Shown here piece by piece: positions 16,244-23,754 of a stretch of 35,092 nt of DNA. The notes beneath the pieces are model-generated. The model was not told where the DNA came from and made no database searches. It was given only the letters and a program-made list of their open reading frames with translations. Source of the stretch: Desulfobacterales bacterium (GTDB lineage: Bacteria > Desulfobacterota > Desulfobacteria > Desulfobacterales > JAFDCJ01). The stretch covers positions 1 to 35,092 of the forward strand of contig JASJCE010000019.1 in NCBI GenBank assembly GCA_030066155.1, in the 5' to 3' direction. The position numbers and the translations under genes are program-made. Within the stretch, counting starts at the first letter, position 1. Every line of letters begins with the position of its first letter.

Positions 16244-17878
16244 CTATCGATCCGAATAGGGCACGAACCCATATTTGCGATATATATTCTGGGCGGTTGG
16301 CAGCCGTAAAAAATTCAAGAACTTTTGGGCGTTGTTCGGATGAGGCGCATCCGCCAGCCTGCAAGCGTAATAGTTTATGTGGTCCCTGCGGTCAAGTTTT
16401 TCCCCCGGTTCGACCACATCATGCTCCAGGCCTCGGGTGGCAGCATGTGCAGCTTCGGTGGCCCAGACCGGACCCACGTCCACTGTGCCGCCGGCAATGC
16501 GCAACGGTGTTTCGCGATGATGCACCACCGTAAAAACAGTTGTCCCTTCGGCGCGCTTTTCTTCCATAATACGCTCGACCAGTTCGTCTCCACCGGCCTC
16601 TCGGTACATATCCATGATATGCACCGCGATATCTTCATTGGCCGGATCCGGCTGAGATATACGCACCGAGTTACGACCCAGATCCGTTACACCTTTGATG
16701 GCGGCCGGGTTGCCGGGCGGCACCATCAAGGTCAAGCGATTGTGAAGGTAGAGGTAGTAGTCATTTTCCCTTATACGTCCGGCAGCTTCCAATGTTTGCA
16801 TCGATTTGGCGCTGACGGAAGTAAATATATCCGGGTATATTTGAAGCAATTCTCCGTTGTAAACCGCTCCGCCGGCCATAATTTGCTTGAGCTCCAATCC
16901 GGGCGGCAGCGTTTCGTAGAAAATTTTTTTGATTGTCGGATTTTCGGTTTGAAATGCCGCGATGATTTCCGCCATGGCCATGAACTGGTTGCCGGCCATG
17001 AACAGCACCAGGTCCGCTTCCTGCACCAGATGCAGGCCGTGCAAATCATCGGACCGCGATGATGGAATCACCGGATAGGAATCCTCGACCGTCATGTCGA
17101 TTTCAGGTTGATGGGCATCCTCAATGTATTTGAGAGCCCAGGCTGCAATTAGGTTGCCGGCATAAAACGAATCCTTCCTGTTCATCAGCAGGTGGTCAGC
17201 CCGGTCCAGGGAAACGAAGCTTTTGGGATGGCGTGCGGCCTGGAATATTTTGGCCGCGTTATCGATGCTGACCGTATCGTCGGTCGGCGAGTGCAGAATC
17301 AGCAGGGCCTTCTTCAGATTGCGGATCGTTTTCTGCATAGGGACCGTTGCGAGGTCATCAAGAAACTGTTTTTTTATCTTAAATGTTCTGCCCGCCAGAC
17401 AGACATTGGCTTCGCCCCGGCGTTCAATGATCGCCTGTGATTCACCGAGGGCGTGGGTCACATGACGCGGGTCGGCCGGTGCGGCAATCGTAATCACGGC
17501 CACCGCAGACGGTATTTTCGCGGCTGCCTGCAAAACAGCCGCCCCGCCCAGGGAATGACCGACTAATATCTTCGGCGCACCGTAATTTTGCGCCATGAAT
17601 TCAGCGGCGATGATCAGATCGTCGACGTTGGATGAAAAGTTGGTATCGGCAAAATCCCCTTCACTTTCCCCCAGTCCCGTAAAATCAAAGCGCATCACGG
17701 CGAAGCCTTCCCGATTCAGAGCGCGGCTGATGTTGCTGATGGCCTTAATATTCTTGGTGCAGGTAAAACAATGGGCGAACAGAGCGTATGCACGCGGTTT
17801 AAGGTCGTCGGGCCAGTCCAACCGGGCCGCAAGCTTCTGACCGGCTTTATTGGTAAAGGCAAGATTTTTAAACCGCAT
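16244..17878 (-). CDS. Alpha/beta hydrolase fused to a ModA-like substrate-binding domain
   Basis: A 544-residue protein with two unrelated folds in one frame. Residues 1-250 closely resemble the hydrolase half of 'bifunctional alpha/beta hydrolase/OsmC' proteins: AHCFTCTKN, FDFTGLGESEGDF, the nucleophile GHSLGG with Ser109, acid at Asp200/201 (SPTDDTV) and His229. In that family the C-terminal half is an OsmC peroxidase. Here residues about 287-544 instead look like a type-2 periplasmic-binding fold (ADLVLFMAGNQFMAMAEIIAAFQ, LMVPPGNPAAIKGVTDLG, AAHAATRG, NNAQKFLNFL), as in ModA/TupA. There is no signal peptide, so the binding domain should be cytoplasmic. The track ORF starts 18 codons earlier at a GTG; the ATG at 17878 (MRFKNL) matches the family start. 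A ligand-gated hydrolase is my inference; the ligand is unknown. Confidence 0.85.
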   Translation of the reverse strand: MRFKNLAFTNKAGQKLAARLDWPDDLKPRAYALFAHCFTCTKNIKAISNISRALNREGFAVMRFDFTGLGESEGDFADTNFSSNVDDLIIAAEFMAQNYGAPKILVGHSLGGAAVLQAAAKIPSAVAVITIAAPADPRHVTHALGESQAIIERRGEANVCLAGRTFKIKKQFLDDLATVPMQKTIRNLKKALLILHSPTDDTVSIDNAAKIFQAARHPKSFVSLDRADHLLMNRKDSFYAGNLIAAWALKYIEDAHQPEIDMTVEDSYPVIPSSRSDDLHGLHLVQEADLVLFMAGNQFMAMAEIIAAFQTENPTIKKIFYETLPPGLELKQIMAGGAVYNGELLQIYPDIFTSVSAKSMQTLEAAGRIRENDYYLYLHNRLTLMVPPGNPAAIKGVTDLGRNSVRISQPDPANEDIAVHIMDMYREAGGDELVERIMEEKRAEGTTVFTVVHHRETPLRIAGGTVDVGPVWATEAAHAATRGLEHDVVEPGEKLDRRDHINYYACRLADAPHPNNAQKFLNFLRLPTAQNIYRKYGFVPYSDR

Positions 17879-17936
17879 GGCGACTCGCTGGAAAAAAAAT
17901 TTGCGGTTATACTGAAAGCTCAAGTCATGCACATTT

Positions 17937-18020
17937 AACCACGAAGGGCACGAAGCACACGAAGAAGGGATGTCGGTTTACGCTGTTCTTCCTTCGTGAT
18001 CTTCGTGTTCTTCGTGGTGA
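17937..18020. repeat. Inverted repeat of CACGAAG words
   Basis: The left arm (17937-17968) has three CACGAAG words spaced nine bases apart; the right arm (17991-18020) has three CTTCGTG words. The arms pair over about 30 bases with a loop of about 22 bases, so a strong hairpin is likely. It sits right upstream of the fusion gene. I have the impression that CACGAAG-type spacer repeats are common in environmental genomes, but I cannot check this here. Confidence 0.85.
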
Positions 18021-18256
18021 GATAGCTTACGATCGAATTTAACTTAGATTTTATGGATAACCGCGAAAAATTTTTCCCCGTTAGCTACCCAGCAATATTG
18101 AAACCTAAACCGCTCGACCTATGTATAGGGCAATTCTGCAGTTGAGTCCAGTTCAAATTTCTACGTATCCGGACATTGCGGAGTCACGGACTGCACTGTT
18201 CTGCCGTAATTTATGCCGGAATGAAATTGATGAACGCAATTCATTATTTAAACGGC

Positions 18257-18285
18257 TTGACATTTACAGCATGTTTATTTATAAA
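18257..18285 (+). promoter_or_regulatory. Strong putative sigma-70 promoter for the ABC importer operon
   Basis: TTGACA and TATAAA are separated by exactly 17 bp, near consensus in both boxes and spacing. It would start transcription near 18292 and leave an untranslated leader of about 280 nt before the substrate-binding protein gene. The leader contains a GC-rich hairpin region (GCCGTTTCGGC at 18327-18337) followed by a T-run near 18348-18352, which could act as an attenuator. The track ORF 18121..18309 overlaps this and is unlikely to be a gene. The rest of 17879-18570 shows no gene. Confidence 0.65.
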
Positions 18286-18570
18286 TCAGCTTGCCTGCTA
18301 GAGTTTTAATACCTCTCCGGTAGGAAGCCGTTTCGGCGACTGGGCGGTTTTTATCAGCACTTCCGATAAGCGTTAACCTGACCGGCATTGATTGGGAATT
18401 TGCCGCCAGCGGCCAAAGCGGTGTCGCCACTCAATTTAAAATATCAACGTATACCATTTTACGGTTTGTGACCATGGCCCGTAAATCGAGATCCCGGACA
18501 GACCGTACTGAACTTCCCGCGATCTCGCTAAACCTATAACCCAGATTGCGACCGAAAAGGAGGGCTCAAC

Positions 18571-19842
18571 ATGAAAGGGAACGCAACCAGAGGATTTTTC
18601 ATCATTTTATTCGCAGTCATGCTGATGTTATCCGGAACCCCGGTAAAGGCCGAAAAGCCGATTATCATCGGCAGTCCGCTTTCTACCGCGTATCTCTATG
18701 GTTGGGATGCCGAAAGAGCTATTAAATTGGCCATATCCGAGATTAACGCTGCCGGCGGTGTCAATGTCGGCGGCCAAAAACGGCCGTTCAAAGTAGAAGT
18801 CATCGATACCCGGGATCTGGAGCCCGGTGTTCCGGTCAGTGAAGCCCTCCTGGCAGTTGAAAAACTGATATTGGATAAGAATGCCGATTTCATCGTGGGG
18901 GGGCCGGTTCGCTCCGAGGCCGCTCTGGCCGCGATGCCCCTACTTTCCAAATATAAAAAGGTCTCCATCCTGACCACCGGTGTTCTGACCCCCAAATATC
19001 ACGCCATGGTGGCCAAACAGTATGACAAATTCAAATACTGCTTTCGCATCCACGGCGAAGCCAAGAACCTGGTCGGGGAAATGTTCGCGAATTTTACGGA
19101 ACTGAAGGAAAAGCACGGGTTTAATAACCTCTTCATTATCGCCCAGGATGTCTCCCATGCCCGGGGAGCGGCCAAAGTGATGAATGCCGTGGCCTCCAAA
19201 AAGGGCTGGAATGTAACCGGCGTGGAAATCTATCCGACCGGTGCGACGGATTTTTCCATGGGACTGCTCAAGGCCAAGAAATCCAAAACAGAGATCATCA
19301 ACATCTGGATGGATATGCCGGAAAGTGCGATTCTGTTGAAACAGTGGTACGAGTTGAAAATCCCGGCCCTGCCTTTCGGATCCACGCTGGCTGCGGCTGA
19401 ACAACCGGGCTTCTGGAAAGCAACCGAGGGCAAGGGGGAGTTTACCCTTTGCAATGTTGTCAACGCCGGCAATGCTCCATCAGAAGCAACCCCCTGGACC
19501 ATGAAATTTTATAAGGCGTATACCGACATGTGGGGGGTGGAACCCGAAGGACTGGGAACATCGAGCAGTTACATGGCCGTGTATGTTCTGCGGGATGCCA
19601 TCGAACGGGCCGGCAGTCTGGATTCGGATAAGGTCGTCACTGAACTGGAAAAAACCGATGTCATGGGCGTCTACGGTCGGCTACGCTTCGATCCCAAGAG
19701 CCACCAGGTGATTCCGGCAACCGATCCCGAGAAGGGGGCCGTGGGAAGTATTTTACAGTGGCAGGCGGGCAAGCGGATTGTCGTTTACCCGAAGAGTATT
19801 GCCACCGGCAGTATCCAACTGCCGCCCTGGATGGGCAAGTAG
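18571..19842 (+). CDS. Branched-chain-type ABC transporter substrate-binding protein
   Basis: A 423-residue exported periplasmic-binding protein of the Leu/Ile/Val (Peripla_BP_6) family. Residues 1-27 are a signal peptide (basic start, then FFIILFAVMLMLSG, cleavage after VKA). The mature start EKPIIIGSPLSTAYLYGWDAERAIKLAISEINAAGG is the typical first strand and helix. Further family marks are NADFIVGGPVRSEAALAAMPL and TDFSMGLLKAKKSKTEIINIWMD. AAGGAGGG stands before the ATG, a very strong ribosome-binding site. It is the first gene of an importer operon ending in an acyl-CoA synthetase, which suggests that the ligand is a carboxylic acid rather than an amino acid, but the pocket cannot be read from sequence alone. 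A repeat-rich 358-bp spacer separates it from livH. Confidence 0.93.
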   Translation: MKGNATRGFFIILFAVMLMLSGTPVKAEKPIIIGSPLSTAYLYGWDAERAIKLAISEINAAGGVNVGGQKRPFKVEVIDTRDLEPGVPVSEALLAVEKLILDKNADFIVGGPVRSEAALAAMPLLSKYKKVSILTTGVLTPKYHAMVAKQYDKFKYCFRIHGEAKNLVGEMFANFTELKEKHGFNNLFIIAQDVSHARGAAKVMNAVASKKGWNVTGVEIYPTGATDFSMGLLKAKKSKTEIINIWMDMPESAILLKQWYELKIPALPFGSTLAAAEQPGFWKATEGKGEFTLCNVVNAGNAPSEATPWTMKFYKAYTDMWGVEPEGLGTSSSYMAVYVLRDAIERAGSLDSDKVVTELEKTDVMGVYGRLRFDPKSHQVIPATDPEKGAVGSILQWQAGKRIVVYPKSIATGSIQLPPWMGK

Positions 19843-19860
19843 CCGGCATAAAGACCTGCC

Positions 19861-20066
19861 GGAGTGTTGGAGTTCTGGAGTGTTGGAGTGTTGGACGAAT
19901 ATCAAACCTAATTGATAAAATTTCATTTTAGATAGTCTATCGCTATAAATTCGAGTTTGGTCAATGGAAATGGGTGAACCAAGTTCAAGGAGCTGTGATT
20001 AAATTTTTGACTACCCGGTAACGCGCCCGGAAAGGTTTTTTCCACTACTCCCTTACTCCATTACTC
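19861..20066. repeat. GGAGTGTTGGAG words and weak reverse-complement partner
   Basis: Words GGAGTGTT, GGAGTTCT, GGAGTGTT, GGAGTGTT occupy 19861-19896. Near 20042-20066 lie CCACTACTCCCTTACTCCATTACTC, a looser reverse-complement set. They bracket most of the 358-bp spacer 19843-20200 between the substrate-binding gene and livH; I see no gene in it. A hairpin in the middle of an operon could lower expression of the membrane genes relative to the binding protein, which is inference. Confidence 0.55.
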
Positions 20067-20200
20067 TTGATGGCTGATTTATGAGCCTTCGCAGGTCGCA
20101 AAACAGAGTTTAGCCATCTGTACCAAGATTCTTTACTTTGGGTAAGCACGGATTGACCTGAACCAGAACTGCCGCTACCGACGGCTTTATCGGAAACTGT

Positions 20201-21067
20201 ATGCAAATCATAATTTACGGAACCATCAACAGCGTCTCGCTGGCGCTGTTTGCGCTGGGATTTGCCATGGTATACGGCGTGAGTCGTCTGCCCAATTTTG
20301 CCCACGGTGCCCTGTATGTCCTGAGCGGCTTCATCACCTGGACATTTGTCAACTCCCTCGGGTTGAATTACCTGATCAGCATTTTGCTGGCGATGATCGT
20401 TACCGGAATTTTAGGCGCCCTGATTTATCAGTTCGTGCTGATTCGAATCCGGGGCATGGAAATTTCGGAAATCATGGCCACGTATGCTATCGGGCTGGCC
20501 ATCCTGGAGGGGCTCAGATGGGGCGGCTTTAAAGGAATGACCTATACCCTTCCGGCCTTTATCGACGGCAGCGTGGAAATATTGGGCATACCGGTGGATT
20601 ACCAGCGGTTGCTGGTTGTCGCTATCGGTGCCGGAGTTGTGGTGCTGCTGTGGCTGTTTACCCATTTCACGCGCATTGGTATGGCCCTGCGCGGCATGGC
20701 CCAGGACGAACGCGCCGCCATGATGCTGGGGATCGATTCCGATTTGATGGCCCTGGCGGCCATGGGTTTCGGGTCGATGCTGGCTGCCCTGGCCGCCATT
20801 CTGCTGCTGCCGCTGGGCAACATTGTGGTGGAGTCCGGCTACAATGTTCTGATACTGGCCATCGCTGTCTGTATTGTGGGCGGGCTGGGAAGCTGGGTGG
20901 GAGCCGTGCTGGCGGCATTTATTATCGGTTTCGCCCAGATCCTGACCGTCGTGTACCTTGGATCCCATTTCCAAATGGTGGTTGCCCTGCTGGCGATCAT
21001 TTTCACACTTATCTTGAAACCCTCCGGATTGTTCGGACGTCAGAAAGAACTGGAAGAAAGAGTATGA
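20201..21067 (+). CDS. livH: ABC transporter permease, LivH type
   Basis: A 288-residue inner-membrane permease of the branched-chain amino acid type, with about eight hydrophobic segments starting at INSVSLALFALGFAMVYGV. The LivH-specific features are GVSRLPNFAHGALYVLSGFI near residues 27-46 and AMAQDERAAMMLGIDSD-like EAA loop (GMAQDERAAMMLGID) that contacts the ATPases, followed by VVESGYNVLILAIAVCIVGGLGSWVGAVLAAFIIG. It pairs with LivM to form the channel. Its TGA stop overlaps the ATG of livM (ATGA), so the two are translationally coupled. The start ATG has only a weak ribosome-binding site. Substrate specificity lies with the binding protein. Confidence 0.93.
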   Translation: MQIIIYGTINSVSLALFALGFAMVYGVSRLPNFAHGALYVLSGFITWTFVNSLGLNYLISILLAMIVTGILGALIYQFVLIRIRGMEISEIMATYAIGLAILEGLRWGGFKGMTYTLPAFIDGSVEILGIPVDYQRLLVVAIGAGVVVLLWLFTHFTRIGMALRGMAQDERAAMMLGIDSDLMALAAMGFGSMLAALAAILLLPLGNIVVESGYNVLILAIAVCIVGGLGSWVGAVLAAFIIGFAQILTVVYLGSHFQMVVALLAIIFTLILKPSGLFGRQKELEERV

Positions 21068-22083
21068 ACCCGGAAACTGAGCAGCGCCGCAAGGAAAGAC
21101 TGGATCGGGGAGTCAAAATCCGCTCTGACGGTCTGTATGCCCTCATGTCCTGGCGGGAACTGAGTTACCTGTTATTTCCCAGGCTGGTGTTGATTGTCGG
21201 AATTCTGATCCTGCCCCTGGTGATGCCAACTATGTACTGGCAGCGGGTAATCTCAATTGTCTGTATTTATGCCATGCTTGCCCTGAGTTTCGATTTTCTG
21301 GCCCATCACGTGGGACTGGTGTCCTTAGGCGGCGCCTTTTTTATCGGAACCGGCGGCTACATTGCGGCACTTTTGAACACGTCATTTGGGCTGCCGCCGG
21401 TGCTGACGATCCCCATCGCCACAGTCGCCGGAGCGGTCTTCTGCACCCTGCTGCTGCTTCCCTGTCTTCCCCTGCGGGGCGTTTATTTTGCCATCGTAAC
21501 CCTCATGTATCCATTGCTTCTGGCCCGGGTCATCGAAGCTCTGGACATCTTTGGCGGTACGGATGGAATCCTGGGCGTGGAGAGTTTTGCCAATCGCTGG
21601 ATCGAACAATACTTCATTATTGCCATGGTTCTGCTGTTTTTATTCGGTTCGCGGCGACTGATGACCCAGGACCTGGGTCTGGTTTTGCGGGCAGTCAAAG
21701 ACAATGATCAGGCGGTTCGGGCATCCGGAATGAGCGTCACCTATTATAAGACTATCGCGGTGTTTATCGCTTCGGCCATGGGATGTCTGGGCGGCGCCTA
21801 TCTGGTGCACCTGTACATGTGGGCCGGCCTGTCGATGCTGGCACTGGATTTTTCGATATTGCCCATCGCCGCAACCGTTATCGGCGGCAGCGGTACGCTG
21901 GTCGGCCCGGTGCTGGGTGCCTTTATTCTGGTACCCATTTCGGAATTGCTGCGGGCATTCGGCACCCTGCGGATTGTATTCTACGCCCTGATCCTGCTCG
22001 GATTTATTATTTTCCGCAGCGAGGGGATCATGGTTTACGGCCAGCGCAAATATCATCAATTTGAGAAATGGGTCAAGATATGA
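21064..22083 (+). CDS. livM: ABC transporter permease, LivM type
   Basis: A 339-residue inner-membrane permease. The track ORF (20650..22083) is 138 codons too long because it runs through livH in another frame; the true start is the ATG at 21064 overlapping the livH stop. The N-terminal 35 residues are polar (NPETEQRRKERLDRGVK), as is common in LivM, followed by about nine membrane segments. Family marks are MLALSFDFLAHHVGLVSLGGAFFIG, the coupling loop AVKDNDQAVRASGMSVTYYKT and VIGGSGTLVGPVLGAFILV. Its TGA overlaps the livG start by ATGA. It forms the heterodimeric channel with LivH. Confidence 0.93.
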   Translation: MNPETEQRRKERLDRGVKIRSDGLYALMSWRELSYLLFPRLVLIVGILILPLVMPTMYWQRVISIVCIYAMLALSFDFLAHHVGLVSLGGAFFIGTGGYIAALLNTSFGLPPVLTIPIATVAGAVFCTLLLLPCLPLRGVYFAIVTLMYPLLLARVIEALDIFGGTDGILGVESFANRWIEQYFIIAMVLLFLFGSRRLMTQDLGLVLRAVKDNDQAVRASGMSVTYYKTIAVFIASAMGCLGGAYLVHLYMWAGLSMLALDFSILPIAATVIGGSGTLVGPVLGAFILVPISELLRAFGTLRIVFYALILLGFIIFRSEGIMVYGQRKYHQFEKWVKI

Positions 22084-22868
22084 GTGCGCAACCGATTCTC
22101 CGGGTCAACCAGGTAACCAAAACATTCGGCGGCATTTTTGCACTGGATGAGGTCAGCTTCGATTTATTCGAAGGCGATATCCTGGGTGTCATCGGTCCCA
22201 ATGGTTCCGGTAAAACGACCCTGGTGAACAGCATCACCGGCTTTATCAAGCTGACAGCGGGAGAGGTATTGTTTCGGGGCAAAGTCATCAGCGGCAAACC
22301 GGCCCATAAAATTGCGGATATGGGTATTACGCGGACATTTCAGATTATGCGGCCCTACTACAGTCTTGCTGCCTATAAAAACCTCGTGATCCCCCTGTTT
22401 TCGCCCCGCTCCAAGCGTACTGGCGGTTGGCGGGGTGGGGGCAAACTCGGAGATCGGAACACCGTCAGCATCGATATCCTGGAAGAACTGGGCTTTGAGC
22501 GCGAATCCTATGTGCCCTATAAAATGGCCTCCAGCCTGCCGACCGGCTACCTGAAGCGACTGGAACTTGCGCGCTGTCTGGCCCTGCGGCCTGAAATCAT
22601 CATTTGCGATGAAGTGTTTTCAGGTTTGAGTGCCAGCGAGATCGCCAGTATGGTTCCCCTGATCGAACGTCTGCAGATGGAAGGCATTACCTTGATTATG
22701 ATCGAGCATCGACTGCGGGAACTCTTCAGGGTCGCCAACCGGGTCCTTGTATTGAATTTCGGGGAAAAGCTCAAAGAGGGAACACCGGAGGAGGTCATGG
22801 CCGACGAGAAGGTCAGGGAAGCATATTTCGGATCCGAGGAAGTCGAGGAGGCGATGGACTATGATTGA
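22080..22868 (+). CDS. livG: ABC transporter ATP-binding protein, LivG type
   Basis: A 262-residue cytoplasmic ATPase. Walker A is GPNGSGKT at residues 39-46, and Walker B ends in CDE at 176-178. The signature segment is LPTGYLKRLELARCLALRP, where LivG proteins normally have LPYGQQRRLEIARAL; Gly156 is kept but the two glutamines are lost, and the proline after the catalytic glutamate (DEP) is Val here (DEV). The H-loop histidine is present in IMIEHRL. These changes are tolerated in some paralogues, and because the Walker residues are intact I call it functional. Start chosen as the ATG overlapping livM (ATGA) rather than the upstream GQD-containing track start. It overlaps livF by eight bases. 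Confidence 0.92.
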   Translation: MSAQPILRVNQVTKTFGGIFALDEVSFDLFEGDILGVIGPNGSGKTTLVNSITGFIKLTAGEVLFRGKVISGKPAHKIADMGITRTFQIMRPYYSLAAYKNLVIPLFSPRSKRTGGWRGGGKLGDRNTVSIDILEELGFERESYVPYKMASSLPTGYLKRLELARCLALRPEIIICDEVFSGLSASEIASMVPLIERLQMEGITLIMIEHRLRELFRVANRVLVLNFGEKLKEGTPEEVMADEKVREAYFGSEEVEEAMDYD

Positions 22869-23607
22869 AGCAAGCGGTCTGATGGTCTTTTATGAAAATA
22901 TGCTGGCCCTGAACAATGTCGCCATCCGTTGCGAGAAAAATCAGATCGTCGGCGTCTTCGGCGCCAACAGCGCCGGTAAATCGACCCTGATGTACATGCT
23001 GTCCGGTATTATCGAAGACATCCGCAAGAAAGAAGAAATGGCCGGCGGTGAGCGGATTAGCGTGCTGGGGAACATCCGCTACCGCGGCGAAGAGATCATG
23101 GGACTGAAGCCCAGCCGGCGCGCCCGAAAAGGACTTGTATTGTGTCCGGAAAGACGCCGCATATTCAAAGAGTGTACGGTACTCGAGAATCTGCGGATCG
23201 GCGGGTACCTGGCTACCACCGCCCAGGCCAAAGAGACGCTCGAGTATGTATTCAAAGTATTTCCGGCACTGGAAAAGCTTCAAAAACGGATCGGCGGTTT
23301 TTTAAGTGGAGGGGAGCAGCAAATGCTGGCCATCGGGCGGGCGTTGATGGCGCAGCCCAAATTGCTGCTGCTGGACGAACCGCTGCTGGGTTTGAGCCCG
23401 CTGATGCAGGCCATCCTGGTGCGGGCGACCCGGGAGATCCGGGATGAAAAGGGCATCTCCATTATCGTTACGGAACAGTATGCCAGGCCGGTTCTGCCGA
23501 TTGTGGACTATGCCTTTATTCTCGAAAACGGAGCGGCCGTGCTGGAAGGCACCCGGGAGGAGCTGATGAACAATCCGGATATTCGGTCTGCATACTTTGG
23601 AATTTAA
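22861..23607 (+). CDS. livF: ABC transporter ATP-binding protein, LivF type
   Basis: A 248-residue cytoplasmic ATPase and partner of LivG. Walker A is GANSAGKST (residues 34-42), the signature is LSGGEQQMLAIGRALM, and Walker B is LLLLDEPLLGLSP, all intact. An insert of about 15 residues after the first helix (IRKKEEMAGGERISVLG) is longer than usual in LivF. The ATG lies inside the last codons of livG, so translation is coupled. It completes a five-gene importer (binding protein, two permeases, two ATPases). A 147-bp spacer with an inverted repeat separates it from the acyl-CoA synthetase. Confidence 0.93.
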   Translation: MIEASGLMVFYENMLALNNVAIRCEKNQIVGVFGANSAGKSTLMYMLSGIIEDIRKKEEMAGGERISVLGNIRYRGEEIMGLKPSRRARKGLVLCPERRRIFKECTVLENLRIGGYLATTAQAKETLEYVFKVFPALEKLQKRIGGFLSGGEQQMLAIGRALMAQPKLLLLDEPLLGLSPLMQAILVRATREIRDEKGISIIVTEQYARPVLPIVDYAFILENGAAVLEGTREELMNNPDIRSAYFGI

Positions 23608-23615
23608 TTATTCCG

Positions 23616-23715
23616 CTAATTAATCCGCCCTGAACAAATGGCGGCATATTAAGTTTGGAAATGCGGATTTAAGACAACAACGTGTGCTTTACCAAAGATT
23701 TCGCGGATTAATTAA
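23616..23715. repeat. Inverted pair of GCGGATTAATTA words
   Basis: CTAATTAATCCGC (23616-23628) and GCGGATTAATTAA (23703-23715) are reverse complements at 12 of 13 bases. They flank the spacer between livF and the acyl-CoA synthetase gene. The same word family recurs at 26325-26417, 27525-27611 and 27767-27856. Confidence 0.75.
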
Positions 23716-23754
23716 TTTTCTTAATCCGGCTTCAACTTAGAGAAATAGTGCATA

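Noticed and set aside
18121-18309. 62-aa ORF upstream of the ABC importer
   Set aside because: Covers the consensus promoter and has no ribosome-binding site.
18310-18370. Possible GEMM (c-di-GMP) riboswitch
   Set aside because: Only a CTCCGGTAGG fragment is similar; the conserved 5' half and tetraloop receptor are not found.
20650-21063. N-terminal extension of the livM ORF in the track
   Set aside because: It reads through livH in another frame; the true livM start is the ATGA overlap at 21064.
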